Shown: positions 26,811 through 34,874, counted from the first letter of the stretch. The stretch is DNA of 44,217 nucleotides from an uncultured Ignavibacteria bacterium (GCA_903862655.1 CAIOZA010000025.1:1-44217), one strand, 5' to 3'. Made by a program: numbers and translations. The notes: generated by a model not told the origin, from the sequence alone.

Positions 26811-27170
26811 CTAATACTCTGTAGGGAGGATCAGAATTTTATCTATATTCCAGAGTACAATTTTGTCTAAAGGAAAATCAGTATATTCAATCTCCTGATA
26901 ATAAACTATGTTGCCGTTTCCATCATCTACTTTAACAAGAGCTGACTGATCTGGATTAACTGTTAGAGTATAAACTTGGAACTGTTCTTTTCTGACTTTT
27001 TCTTCAAATTGTAAAGAAGCTACTATATCAGCTAGCCACCAACAACCAGCTGTTTCGCAAAGAAACTTAACTCCATCGGTTAAAACTATACCGAGATATT
27101 TATAATAGTGGGTTGTACAATGATGCTGTCCCAAATCTTCAAGAAATTTTCTTTTTTCAATGTCTGTCAT
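26811..27170 (-). CDS. DUF6876 family protein
   Basis: A 119-residue protein with the family pattern: Y-x-H/Y near the N terminus (HHCTTHYYKY), LTDGVKFLCETAGCWWLADIVASLQ, EFQVYTLTV, a DGNG loop, YTDFPLDKIVLW and the end ILPTEY. DUF6876 proteins are common on mobile elements of Bacteroidota and have no known role. An intrinsic terminator lies between it and the preceding coiled-coil gene, so it is expressed by read-through or from its own start. Confidence 0.75.
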   Translation of the reverse strand: MTDIEKRKFLEDLGQHHCTTHYYKYLGIVLTDGVKFLCETAGCWWLADIVASLQFEEKVRKEQFQVYTLTVNPDQSALVKVDDGNGNIVYYQEIEYTDFPLDKIVLWNIDKILILPTEY

Positions 27171-27186
27171 TTTATTCTTCCTTTCA

Positions 27187-27215
27187 ATAAAAATCCCCGG
27201 TGGTGTTCCGGGGAT
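27187..27215 (-). terminator. Intrinsic terminator after the coiled-coil gene
   Basis: ATCCCCGG (27193-27200) and CCGGGGAT (27208-27215) form a perfect GC-rich 8-bp stem with a 7-base loop. On the minus strand a run of T follows. It sits 12 bases after the coiled-coil gene and 17 bases before the DUF6876 start. Confidence 0.8.
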
Positions 27216-27227
27216 ACTGTTGATTAA

Positions 27228-28016
27228 TTATTTCTTTTTGATAACTGCTGGTTTTGCTTTAGCAACTGGTTTAGCTGGTTTTTTAGGCTTTACTGCTAAA
27301 GTTGGTTTTGCTACGGGTTTCTTTGGTTCTTCTACTTTCTTAGTTTCTACTACTGGTTCAATTGGTTCTTCGATAACTTCTTCAATAACTTCTTCAATAA
27401 CTTCTTCTATTTCATCTTCCTCGATTTCAATTTCCGGTTCTGGTTCGACTTTGATTAATTTAATAGTAGGTTTTGGTTTCATTAAATCTGCTTTGATTTT
27501 CTCGATTAAACTCTGTTTCTCGATTATAAGTTCATCTGCCTGTTCGTTTCTTTTTGCTAATAGTGACAGATAAAGTTCTTTCTGGTCGATGTATTCCAAA
27601 ATTCCTTCTGTTGAGATATTCTTAAGTGCCTGAGCTCTTTTTTCTGCTCGGACTCTGTTCGATTCTAACTTTGTTGTTGTCCATTCTTGGATTGCTAAAC
27701 GATATGATTCTAAACGTGATGTTAGACTTTCTAATCGCTTTTCTAATCTGGTTAGTCTTAAATTTCTGCGAGAAATTCCTTTCTCAAATGATTCAATGTC
27801 TCTTTGATTTTTTGCTTCGAATTTCTTGGCTACTGAACTTGAAGAATCATCTGATGAATTGATTAATTCTCTTTTGTTGTTTAGTCTGCCATTAATGTTC
27901 TCTATTCGGACTAAACGTCTTTCTTTTTTGGATTTGATCCTCTCAATCTGATTCTGTAGTTTTTGTATTAGATAATTTGTTTCTAATGCTTCTGATTCTG
28001 ATACTTTGTTACTCAT
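27228..28016 (-). CDS. Coiled-coil protein with acidic repeat and histone-like basic tail
   Basis: A 262-residue protein in three parts. Residues 1-185 are almost wholly helical coiled coil, rich in R, K, E and L (IERIKSKKERRLVRIENI, LTRLEKRLESLTSRLESYR). Next comes an acidic segment with three EEVI units (about 205-225). The C-terminal 45 residues are made of K, P, A and V (PKKPVAKPTLAVKPKKPAK), like the tail of histone H1 or bacterial nucleoid proteins. DNA or nucleoid binding by the tail is inferred. It is in the PrimPol operon, 33 bases after the preceding gene, and ends at a strong terminator. Confidence 0.65.
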   Translation of the reverse strand: MSNKVSESEALETNYLIQKLQNQIERIKSKKERRLVRIENINGRLNNKRELINSSDDSSSSVAKKFEAKNQRDIESFEKGISRRNLRLTRLEKRLESLTSRLESYRLAIQEWTTTKLESNRVRAEKRAQALKNISTEGILEYIDQKELYLSLLAKRNEQADELIIEKQSLIEKIKADLMKPKPTIKLIKVEPEPEIEIEEDEIEEVIEEVIEEVIEEPIEPVVETKKVEEPKKPVAKPTLAVKPKKPAKPVAKAKPAVIKKK

Positions 28017-28049
28017 AATAAAACTCCTTTAAAAAAATGATTGGAAAAA

Positions 28050-28481
28050 CTATTTATCAATTCTATCGTAAAGCTTGACTGCTCTTTCAAATATCTCGAA
28101 ACAATCTGAGTAAGCTTCGTTCCTCCAGATGTTGATTGCGTTGCTAATCAGACTTGTACTGTTGTGTCTGAAATCTTTATTTTTATAATGCTGTAGATAA
28201 AAAGAGATTTTATCTTTTAGAAGACTACACATTGAGACTGTGGGATGAGCCATAAGTTTATCATTGAGATTGTTCAATTCTTGTAGTACTATTGATGCAA
28301 TGATAACATCTTCTGAATAATACTCTACTGCGTGGGCTGGGCTGTTTGAGGCTACATCTAAAAATTTCTGTATTGAATTTTCTGCAGTTTTGATTTTCAC
28401 CTCGATTTCTCCAAAAATACTGTTCTGCCATTCAAAATAGGTGTATGGTCTTTTTAATTCTCTTTTAGAATTTTCCTCCAT
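28050..28481 (-). CDS. Hypothetical helical protein
   Basis: A 143-residue protein from ATG 28481, which has GGAG 6 bases upstream. A TTG at 28493 in frame overlaps that ribosome site and is unlikely. It is predicted all-helical (IKTAENSIQKFLDVAS, IIASIVLQELNNLNDKL, SNAINIWRNEAYSDCFEIFERAVKLYDRI), soluble, with no known family. It lies between PrimPol and the coiled-coil gene. Confidence 0.6.
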   Translation of the reverse strand: MEENSKRELKRPYTYFEWQNSIFGEIEVKIKTAENSIQKFLDVASNSPAHAVEYYSEDVIIASIVLQELNNLNDKLMAHPTVSMCSLLKDKISFYLQHYKNKDFRHNSTSLISNAINIWRNEAYSDCFEIFERAVKLYDRIDK

Positions 28482-28647
28482 TTGAAACTCCAAATATGTT
28501 AAAATAAGAATGTATTTACGTGTCTAAACTACGAAATGAAATGCTGGCATGCAAAGGAAACATGCAGATTTAGATATGTTTTTAAATCAGTTGAGGGTAG
28601 AAAAGATTGGTATAAATTAATTTTTCCGGTTCAGATATTTATCGGGT

Positions 28648-29874
28648 CTAATTTGGTTTATAATTTGGGTCAAGATAGAATTTTGTATATCTCAATTGTT
28701 CTCTGTTAAAATTCATTCTGCCTGTTTGGACTCTTATACCAAGACCTCCATTGTAAGCATTTCTTAAAAGTGTAGTGAACTCTTTGCTTGTCATTTGAGT
28801 CTCTATCAGGTTTGATTGACAAAATTCTATGTATAAGTTATACAAAGCTCTGTTAGGGTAAACAACATCTAAGATTTCAGTATTAATTTGACCATTTTTA
28901 AAGAAGAATTGTTGTTTAAATCTTACGAATCCGTTTCGATGTAATTTATTATGATCAGATTTGAATACCTTTGCTTTACCAAATCCCATTTCCAATAACT
29001 TCTTTCGAGCTAGTTTAAAATCTTGATTACATTCTAAAAATGCAAAGATTGCAGTTGGCTTGTAAAAGTGATTAATTTGGAATGGTATTGCATTGTTCGT
29101 GAATACATATAGAGTCCTTTTGTTAACGTTGAAAGATGCTGAAACACCTTTTTTCTTCTTATTGGGTTTTGCAAAATACAATTGTGAACCTGAATAATTA
29201 AGTTTTTTCCACCCATGATTGACAAGAACATTTATCCAGTCATCTGACTGGTCATAAGCATAGAAAGGATTACCCATTGATTCTTTGTTTTCTGTCTCAG
29301 TTCTTCTAATAACTTTTTTGGTTCCCACTATTGGTCTTTGATCAAATGATTTTGCAATTGTAATCAATAAATCAAACTCATCTCTGGTTAACATGGGTGC
29401 TTTTATGATAGAATTTTGAACCACTTTGTAGTTTGGCGATGGTGCTGATACAATTTGTTGATTAATAAATAATTCAATTATTCCTTTATTTTCAAAACTT
29501 CTGGCTAAATCTTTTGTTTCATTTGATTCAAAATTGATTTTAAAACCAATATGTAACCCGTTATTCGGTGTTGTTTCAATATAAAGTTTATTTAATAACT
29601 CTACATTTTGCTCCTTCAATTTGAGAAGAAATTCGTCATTTAAATCACCAGTTGAATAATTTTTATTATCAATATCAATGACTGTGTAACCACCCGACTT
29701 TTCCCCGGTATTAATGGCGAATGTATCAAAATTGAATTTCGATAATCTCTCGATAGTTTGTTCAGCTCTGACAAAATTATTTAATTTACCAATTTGTTTC
29801 AATGGTCTTTTTTGTAGTGATTCTAATGGAATAATATAAAATCCATTTTCAATTAATTCTTTCAAGATGTTCAT
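28648..29874 (-). CDS. PrimPol-type DNA primase/polymerase
   Basis: A 408-residue protein from ATG 29874 with GGAAGG upstream. The N-terminal domain is of the bifunctional primase-polymerase (PrimPol) type: TVIDIDNKN gives the metal-binding DxD (D67, D69) and ETTPNNGLHIGF gives the conserved histidine (H108). A second region (about 205-290: WINVLVNHGWKKL, KKKKGVSASFN, LYVFTNN, AIFAFLECNQDF) resembles the domain that follows PrimPol in plasmid and phage primases. No helicase domain is attached, so it must borrow one. Such proteins start replication of plasmids, phages and satellites. It is the first gene of a minus-strand operon facing a repeat array that could be its origin. Confidence 0.8.
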   Translation of the reverse strand: MNILKELIENGFYIIPLESLQKRPLKQIGKLNNFVRAEQTIERLSKFNFDTFAINTGEKSGGYTVIDIDNKNYSTGDLNDEFLLKLKEQNVELLNKLYIETTPNNGLHIGFKINFESNETKDLARSFENKGIIELFINQQIVSAPSPNYKVVQNSIIKAPMLTRDEFDLLITIAKSFDQRPIVGTKKVIRRTETENKESMGNPFYAYDQSDDWINVLVNHGWKKLNYSGSQLYFAKPNKKKKGVSASFNVNKRTLYVFTNNAIPFQINHFYKPTAIFAFLECNQDFKLARKKLLEMGFGKAKVFKSDHNKLHRNGFVRFKQQFFFKNGQINTEILDVVYPNRALYNLYIEFCQSNLIETQMTSKEFTTLLRNAYNGGLGIRVQTGRMNFNREQLRYTKFYLDPNYKPN

Positions 29875-29910
29875 TCTTTTTAAACCTTCCAATAAATTAT
29901 TACTTTAAGT

Positions 29911-29939
29911 ATTATATTCATGAGAAAAAAAAAGTTTAA
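29911..29939 (-). promoter_or_regulatory. Promoter of the PrimPol operon
   Basis: Read on the minus strand: TTAAAC (29939-29934), 17 bases, TATAAT (29916-29911). The spacer has a T-run then TCATGAA. The same design, with the same spacing, precedes the three small genes of the repeat array, so all four are probably controlled together. Confidence 0.65.
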
Positions 29940-30150
29940 AAAGACTACCTACTATAGTGAAAGAAATCATATTTAATCAAGGATATCAAAGGGGCTGTTC
30001 AAACACTGTTTTTACAAGAAAGTGGTGAATCAACTAATCAGCGAAGCCGAAACGCACTCAATAGTAATATTTTATCTGAAGTAGGTTGATGGTTGACAGA
30101 TGATAAGTTTGATCAGATTTAAAAATATAATCTTTCTATACTGACTGAGG

Positions 30151-30261
30151 TAGTCAAATTTCTTCTTGTCATCGCATATCAGTCGTGTTTTGATCCAATT
30201 CGATACTTTATACTACTTTTAATTTAGCACTTCTGACAATCGATTCACTGAACTGATTTCA
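30151..30261. repeat. 110-bp inverted-arm repeat, copy 1
   Basis: Starts TAGTCAAATTTCTTC, then left arm CGCATATCAGTCGTG, a centre with TTTTGATCC-ATTCGATACTTTATACTAC, and a right arm TGACAATCGATTCACTGA ending GATTTCAG. The arms are roughly inverted copies of each other. No gene follows this copy before copy 2. Confidence 0.85.
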
Positions 30262-30436
30262 GTTGAAACTTCAGATTATGCAACTTTTTGTATAACCTCG
30301 ATTCAGGTTCAGTTGTTCCTCTCTTATCCATTTAATCATCATCTGTCAAATAATTGAGTACATCATTACTTGCCAAACGATTTCAAATTCAAAGAAAATC
30401 TGTTCTGAAATTTAAGTTTAGTTACTAAACCAGAGA

Positions 30437-30547
30437 TAGTCAAATTTCTCTCTGTCATCGCATATCAGTCGAGTTTTGATCCGTTTCGATACTTAATACT
30501 ACCTCTATTTTAGCATTACTGACAATCGATTCACTGAGCTGATTTCA
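30437..30547. repeat. 110-bp inverted-arm repeat, copy 2
   Basis: Left arm CGCATATCAGTCGAG at 30460-30474 and right arm TGACAATCGATTCACTGAG near 30520-30538. It begins 286 bases after copy 1 and 677 before copy 3. It is followed by a conserved leader and the first small gene. Confidence 0.85.
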
Positions 30548-30682
30548 AAATATTTATTATTTCATATTTGGCATACAGAAATATTTGTTCAGGTGATTTT
30601 TTGATAGGAATAAATATAATTATCATTGACAAGAGTAAGACTATTATTAACAAATGATAGCAGATGAATCAATGACTAAATT

Positions 30683-30711
30683 TTAAACTTTTTTTAGTTC
30701 ATGAATATAAT
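30683..30711 (+). promoter_or_regulatory. Cassette promoter 1
   Basis: TTAAAC (30683-30688), 17-base spacer containing T-run and TTCATGAA, TATAAT (30706-30711). Nearly the same sequence stands before the PrimPol operon and the second small gene. Confidence 0.65.
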
Positions 30712-30756
30712 CTTTATAACTATTTTACAAATACTATTTTTATTTTGGAGGTCTTT

Positions 30757-31077
30757 ATGGCAAATGAAATTTTATTAAAAATTATGAAAATATTTCAAAC
30801 TGGTGATTCTGATTTTAATAAGTATATAAGAATTGAAGACAATGTGTTTTGGTTTGGTAATTTGTTTTGCGTTCATAATAATGGGGGAATATTGAAAATC
30901 TATGTAAGCGAGGAATTGACGGATCAATCATGTCAGACAATAATGAAAAGGCTTTTGTTAAATGATATTGATTTAGAAAGATTTCTAATACTAAAATTTG
31001 ATAAAAGATGTTCCATCATACGTGCATATATTGATGTTGAAGAAATAAGGAAAAAAATTAATGATTTAGGAGATTAA
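30757..31077 (+). CDS. Small cassette protein A
   Basis: A 106-residue protein from ATG 30757, with GGAGG 5 bases upstream; an earlier TTG in frame overlaps the ribosome site. It aligns along its length with the next small gene: MANEILLKIMKIF / MTNEVLFKIKKLF, DFNKYIRI / EFNKHVRL, ILKIYVSEEL / RLKIYFSEDL, IMKRLLLNDI / IMKKLIMNDI. No known family. It is an alpha/beta soluble protein of moderate charge. It sits in a repeated unit of repeat, leader, promoter and gene. Confidence 0.7.
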   Translation: MANEILLKIMKIFQTGDSDFNKYIRIEDNVFWFGNLFCVHNNGGILKIYVSEELTDQSCQTIMKRLLLNDIDLERFLILKFDKRCSIIRAYIDVEEIRKKINDLGD

Positions 31078-31113
31078 ATCAACTATTACTATTTTTCTTT
31101 ATTTACACATCAA

Positions 31114-31223
31114 TAGTTAAATTTCTTCTTGCCAACGCATATCAGTCGTGTTTTGATCCGTTTCGATACTTTATAATACTTATAATTTAATACTACTGAC
31201 AATCGATTCACTGAGCTGATTTC
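31114..31223. repeat. 110-bp inverted-arm repeat, copy 3
   Basis: Left arm CGCATATCAGTCGTG and right arm CTGACAATCGATTCACTGAG. It starts 677 bases after copy 2 and 677 before copy 4. Confidence 0.85.
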
Positions 31224-31358
31224 AAAATATCCCTATTTCATATTGGGATTACAGAAATATTTGTTCAGTAGTTTTCAGAATTGGAATTAATGGGTTTATC
31301 ATTGACAAGAGTAAGACAATTTCAAACAAATGATAGCAGATGAATCAATGACTAAATT

Positions 31359-31387
31359 TTAAACTTTTTTTAGTTCATGAATATAAT
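31359..31387 (+). promoter_or_regulatory. Cassette promoter 2
   Basis: TTAAAC (31359-31364), 17-base spacer with TTCATGAA, TATAAT (31382-31387), the same as cassette promoter 1. The ribosome site GGAGG precedes ATG 31434. Confidence 0.65.
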
Positions 31388-31433
31388 CTTTATAACTTTT
31401 TTTACTTTATTAATTTTTATTTAGGAGGTCTTT

Positions 31434-31742
31434 ATGACAAATGAAGTTTTATTTAAAATCAAGAAATTATTTCTAACGAGTGATGCAGAGTTTAACAAAC
31501 ATGTTAGACTTTATGAGAACGTAATATGGATTAATGATCACGTTTGTATTTACATTAAAAATAATAGATTGAAAATATACTTTAGTGAAGATTTAGTTGC
31601 ACAATCTGCAGCATCAATTATGAAAAAACTGATCATGAATGATATTATTCCATTCATTTTTAAAACATTTTATTATGACGAAAAGGGTTCAATACATTTC
31701 GCGGATATTGACGATGAAGTTTTATTTAGCAGTAAAGGATAA
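31434..31742 (+). CDS. Small cassette protein B
   Basis: A 102-residue paralogue of protein A, with AGGAGG 5 bases before the ATG. It shares the N-terminal helix, the EFNK block, the RLKIYFSEDL strand and the IMKKLIMNDI helix. The C-terminal part (YYDEKGSIHFADIDDE) matches protein A weakly and the frameshifted third copy (LNKDGSVSWEHDLKSK) well. Divergent coding sequences under nearly constant leaders suggest diversifying cassettes. Function unknown. Confidence 0.7.
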   Translation: MTNEVLFKIKKLFLTSDAEFNKHVRLYENVIWINDHVCIYIKNNRLKIYFSEDLVAQSAASIMKKLIMNDIIPFIFKTFYYDEKGSIHFADIDDEVLFSSKG

Positions 31743-31790
31743 ATGAAGGAATAAATACAATAATTAACCTTTTCGTTCTCTTCACGGAGA

Positions 31791-31902
31791 TACTTAAATT
31801 TCTTTTTGCCAACGATTGTCAGTCGTATTTTGATACTATTCGATATTTTATACTACTTTTAATTTAGCACGATTGACAATCGATTCACTGAGTTGATTTC
31901 AG
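31791..31902. repeat. 110-bp inverted-arm repeat, copy 4
   Basis: Left arm CGATTGTCAGTCGTA and right arm CACGATTGACAATCG are inverted copies with one mismatch in the core. This variant uses GATTGTCAG where other left arms have GCATATCAG. Confidence 0.85.
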
Positions 31903-32063
31903 ATGGAACATTATTTCAAATTTGGCATATAGAAATAATTGTTCAGTTGTTTTAGGTTTTCAAGTTTTACATTTTGTATCAATGATTTAAATGTTAGTCA
32001 TAACTGAAACAAGATTCAAAGTAATTAGCAGGTGTTAATCAATTTTATGAATCATAGATAATT

Positions 32064-32092
32064 ATAAACTTTTTAAAATTCATGAGTATATC
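32064..32092 (+). promoter_or_regulatory. Cassette promoter 3 (diverged)
   Basis: ATAAAC (32064-32069), 17-base spacer with TTCATGAG, TATATC (32087-32092). It is the same layout as the other cassette promoters with a few changes. GGAGG precedes ATG 32138. Confidence 0.5.
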
Positions 32093-32137
32093 TTTATTAC
32101 TATTTTACAATTATTTTTTTTTATTTAGGAGGTCTTT

Positions 32138-32477
32138 ATGAACGAAGAAAATTATGAACGAATCCAAGAATTGTTTTCAGATGGAACTGAAAAACAAAAA
32201 GCACAATTTTTGATTCATCCTGGCTTTTTTGGGTATTTCCCATTCTTCTTTGCTTTCATGTGCGAAGATACATTATGGATATCATTTAATAAAGACTTTA
32301 AATCCAGAATGGGTATCTATCTTTATGACAACATTCATCAATAATGGTTATCTACCACAATTCCAGTCTCCCCATACTTTAAATAAAGATGGCTCAGTAA
32401 GTTGGGAGCATGATTTGAAGTCTAAATCAAAGAAAGGATTTTTTAAAAAACTTAAAATTGATTTAAATCTTAAGTAG
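32138..32477 (+). pseudogene. Small cassette protein C, interrupted by a +1 shift
   Basis: The frame from ATG 32138 stops after 68 residues (DNIHQ, TAA at 32342-32344). Skipping one T at that stop continues as NGYLPQFQSPHTLNKDGSV... to 32477. The first part resembles proteins A and B distantly (TLWISFNKDF against RLKIYFSEDL). The second part resembles the end of B (NKDGSVSWEHDLKSK against DEKGSIHFADIDDE). Homology on both sides of the break shows one gene. It is either decayed by a one-base insertion or read with a +1 shift. Confidence 0.6.
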
Positions 32478-32488
32478 GATATCAGAGA

Positions 32489-32597
32489 TAAATAAATTTC
32501 TTCTAATCAACGCATATCAGACGTGTTTTGATACTATTCGAACTTTATATTAACTAATATCTGACACGACTGATATGCGATTCACTGATCAATTTTA
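32489..32597. repeat. 110-bp inverted-arm repeat, copy 5
   Basis: Left arm CGCATATCAGACGTG (32511-32525) and right arm CACGACTGATATGCG (32565-32579) are perfect inverted copies except one base. It lies directly after the radical SAM gene stop on the other strand and ends the array. Confidence 0.85.
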
Positions 32598-32607
32598 AAA
32601 GATTAGA

Positions 32608-33972
32608 TTATGCAACTTTTGGCATTACATCATCTGAGATAATATTAAAGAAAATTTGTTCTTTGGGTGATTTTCCAACAGATAATTTAACATCAAATTT
32701 CTTTTCTACTAAGTATCTCAAAGCTCTGATGAATGCTGATGACCCATACTTAACTATAGTTGTACTGGAGATAATGATTTGATTGCTTTTCTGTTCAATT
32801 CTAAAATCGTAATAGCTTTTTAGCTTGTCAAATGCTGATACATCAAATATGTTGATTTTTGTGTTATCCATTAGACTTGTTGCTGCATAAGCAAGACTCT
32901 TCAATTCTGTCAATTCCTTATCAGAAAGATATTTCCGCTTGGATTTCTCAAAATACACTGATTTTTCATACTCACGAATGATATTTACTCTAAGCCCAAT
33001 TTTATTATCAATTGCAAACTTGATATTTTCAATGACTTCATCATAAGTTTGTTCCGGACAGATCAGTAAAAATGCTTTAACATCCAGTTTGTACTTCTTT
33101 ATATTGCTAATTGCAGTTTCAATATGCTGAGAGGTAAAGAAAGTCTTATTTATGGATTTTCTAAATGATTCATTAATATTCTCTATGCCAATCTTGATAT
33201 CAACAAAATGATTATCAATAATTAACTGACAAAATTCTTCATTTAAAAATGCCGACACTTCAAATCCTTCCTGCACTTGAAATAATGCTTTCTTCAGATT
33301 CTCGTTTTTCAGTAATTTTAGAAATTCAACAAATTTCGGACTTGCAGCAATGTTATCATCAATAAAGTTAAAGAATCTCACTCCACTGTTATAATAGTAC
33401 TTGATTAGTTCAATGCTCTTGCTAATGTCAAAGAATCTATATTTGCCTTGATGGATCAAACTAACAGGACACATTGAACATGTTCTGGGACATCCCTGTG
33501 TCAATTTCATATTGACTTTCTTATCTCCATCGACTCTTGGATAGTCATTTATCATTTCATCATTAAGAATTACATCATGAACATCTAAGTCGAAATCTAA
33601 AATTGTTACTTTTTCTTTAAATTTGGATTTGATTCGTTCCTTAAATACTGCCGGATAACTTCCAATAATACTCACCGGAACATTTACATTCTTTAGTAAC
33701 TTATCAAAGTATTTATAGAAAGCTCCATCGGGTGCATACTCGCCACAATTAATGATAACTTCCTGATATTTTGAAGCATTTGTATTGATATATTCAGCTC
33801 CGAATTTGACTATTTTTTCTTTAGCATCTGCATTACTACCAAAAGCCATACGATTCAAATCAATAAGAAAGTCTTTATCATTTGCTATTTTCAATAAATT
33901 CATCGGATATGGAAAATATCTTCTATATTTATTTGTTGAGCTGTCGTACAAAGCCTGAACTAACAATTTCAT
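32608..33972 (-). CDS. Radical SAM protein
   Basis: A 454-residue protein with the radical SAM cluster motif CPRTCSMC (C161, C165, C168), preceded by KLTQG. Radical SAM strands follow (FFNFIDDNIAAS, VQEGFEVS, DIKIGIENINE). The N-terminal 150 residues could be a Rossmann-like (B12-binding-type) domain with GEYAPDG, but no DxHxxG motif is seen. The enzyme would use a 4Fe-4S cluster and SAM to make a radical on its substrate. It is last in the operon and starts inside the stop of the PP-loop gene (TAATG), so the two products probably act together, perhaps on a modified nucleotide or base (inferred). Confidence 0.85.
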   Translation of the reverse strand: MKLLVQALYDSSTNKYRRYFPYPMNLLKIANDKDFLIDLNRMAFGSNADAKEKIVKFGAEYINTNASKYQEVIINCGEYAPDGAFYKYFDKLLKNVNVPVSIIGSYPAVFKERIKSKFKEKVTILDFDLDVHDVILNDEMINDYPRVDGDKKVNMKLTQGCPRTCSMCPVSLIHQGKYRFFDISKSIELIKYYYNSGVRFFNFIDDNIAASPKFVEFLKLLKNENLKKALFQVQEGFEVSAFLNEEFCQLIIDNHFVDIKIGIENINESFRKSINKTFFTSQHIETAISNIKKYKLDVKAFLLICPEQTYDEVIENIKFAIDNKIGLRVNIIREYEKSVYFEKSKRKYLSDKELTELKSLAYAATSLMDNTKINIFDVSAFDKLKSYYDFRIEQKSNQIIISSTTIVKYGSSAFIRALRYLVEKKFDVKLSVGKSPKEQIFFNIISDDVMPKVA

Positions 33973-34826
33973 TATAAATCTCCTCTATAAATCTGATTAT
34001 AAATTGATACAGTTCTTTTGTGATTCGTTCCTGCTAAAAGAACTTTTTCGTGATATTCTTTCAGTTTTGAAACTACGTGCATATTGTTCTTGTTTCTATC
34101 ATTGCCAACTTTGTCAAAGAATGGTTGCCATAATTGATATAGAAAGTATTTAATTCTCAAATTGCCATCCTCTGTACAATGATAATCCTGAAATCCATAA
34201 TTCATGGAAAAGTCAAATAGTTCCTTATTAAACAATGGAGCATGTGACTTAAATCCATTATTATTTATAAATTCCATAAGAACATGATGATTTCCTGTTG
34301 TATCATAAAAATGCTTCTTTCTAATTGCATTGTATAAATTCCGTTCCTCATTTTCTGTAATGATACCTTTTTTTCGGTTGTAATAGTTTACAGAAACTTT
34401 CTTTCCAGTCTTGTACAATGCATTATCAAAGAATCCTAACACAAAATCCTGTGTTTGTATTTTCGGGAACATAGAATTAAATACTGTGGCACATTGAACA
34501 TCAATCTGTCTTGAGTTCCGTAACTGGAAAATAACATTCCTGCAATCATCAATTAAATCATTTCGATTCTTAATCGGTATTTTTACTATTTGTAATGGTA
34601 TGTCAAAGAGTGTACAGGCTTTCTTTGTAAATAACAAATCCTGGGATTCAAAATCTCCTACCTGAAATGTTATACAATTTTCAGGTTTTCTATCCATTTC
34701 AATCAATGAATAAAGGGTAATGCTGCTATCAAAGCCTCCTGAGTATGATAATGTTAAATTGCTTGGTAATCGTTCAACTGATTTTAAGAACAATTCTTTC
34801 CATTTTAATTTCCATGAATCAATCAT
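33972..34826 (-). CDS. PP-loop ATPase, asparagine-synthase-like
   Basis: A 284-residue protein with the PP-loop SGGFDSS (residues 29-35), as in asparagine synthase and other ATP pyrophosphatases that adenylate a substrate. C-terminal blocks (APLFNKELFDFSMNY and GNLRIKYFLYQL) follow the asparagine synthase synthetase domain. The glutaminase domain is absent, so ammonia or another amine donor would be used. PP-loop enzymes occur in nucleic-acid modification pathways. It overlaps the radical SAM start by one base and lies 48 bases after the TS-like gene. Confidence 0.8.
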   Translation of the reverse strand: MIDSWKLKWKELFLKSVERLPSNLTLSYSGGFDSSITLYSLIEMDRKPENCITFQVGDFESQDLLFTKKACTLFDIPLQIVKIPIKNRNDLIDDCRNVIFQLRNSRQIDVQCATVFNSMFPKIQTQDFVLGFFDNALYKTGKKVSVNYYNRKKGIITENEERNLYNAIRKKHFYDTTGNHHVLMEFINNNGFKSHAPLFNKELFDFSMNYGFQDYHCTEDGNLRIKYFLYQLWQPFFDKVGNDRNKNNMHVVSKLKEYHEKVLLAGTNHKRTVSIYNQIYRGDL

Positions 34827-34874
34827 TTTCTATTCCTTTCTGAATTAATAAATTTTTATTTCTCTGTAAGATTC

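Larger units (their letters stand above)
29940..30756. other. Gene-free region with repeats 1 and 2; candidate origin
   Basis: About 800 bases with no supported gene. It contains two full copies of the 110-bp repeat and, at its right end, the promoter and ribosome site of the first small gene. The part between the two repeats (30262-30436) is AT-rich without recognised content. Its place next to PrimPol, with repeated binding-type arms, suits a replication origin, but no DnaA box or AT-unwinding element was identified. Confidence 0.45.
31078..31433. other. Repeat 3 and conserved leader between small genes A and B
   Basis: 356 bases holding repeat copy 3 (31114-31223), a conserved block ending CAGAAATATTTGTTCAG, another (ATCATTGACAAGAGTAAGAC) and the promoter of gene B. 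The order is the same as before gene A, and much of the leader is nearly identical. Confidence 0.75.
31743..32137. other. Repeat 4 and leader between small genes B and C
   Basis: 395 bases with repeat copy 4 (31791-31902), the diverged leader (GAAATAATTGTTCAG) and the promoter of gene C. The leader has drifted more than that of gene B but keeps the order and spacing. Confidence 0.7.

Noticed and set aside
27160-27573. A plus-strand frame of 137 codons opposite the coiled-coil gene.
   Set aside because: It is a low-complexity S/T/I mirror of the acidic and K/P-rich codons of the minus-strand gene, with no ribosome site.
30151-32597. Repeat array read as an integron cassette array.
   Set aside because: The arms lack the GTTRRRY/RYYYAAC core of attC sites and no tyrosine integrase gene is in the window.
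30151-32597. Repeat array read as CRISPR.
   Set aside because: Units are about 110 bp at spacings of 286-698 with genes between them, not short repeats with uniform spacers.
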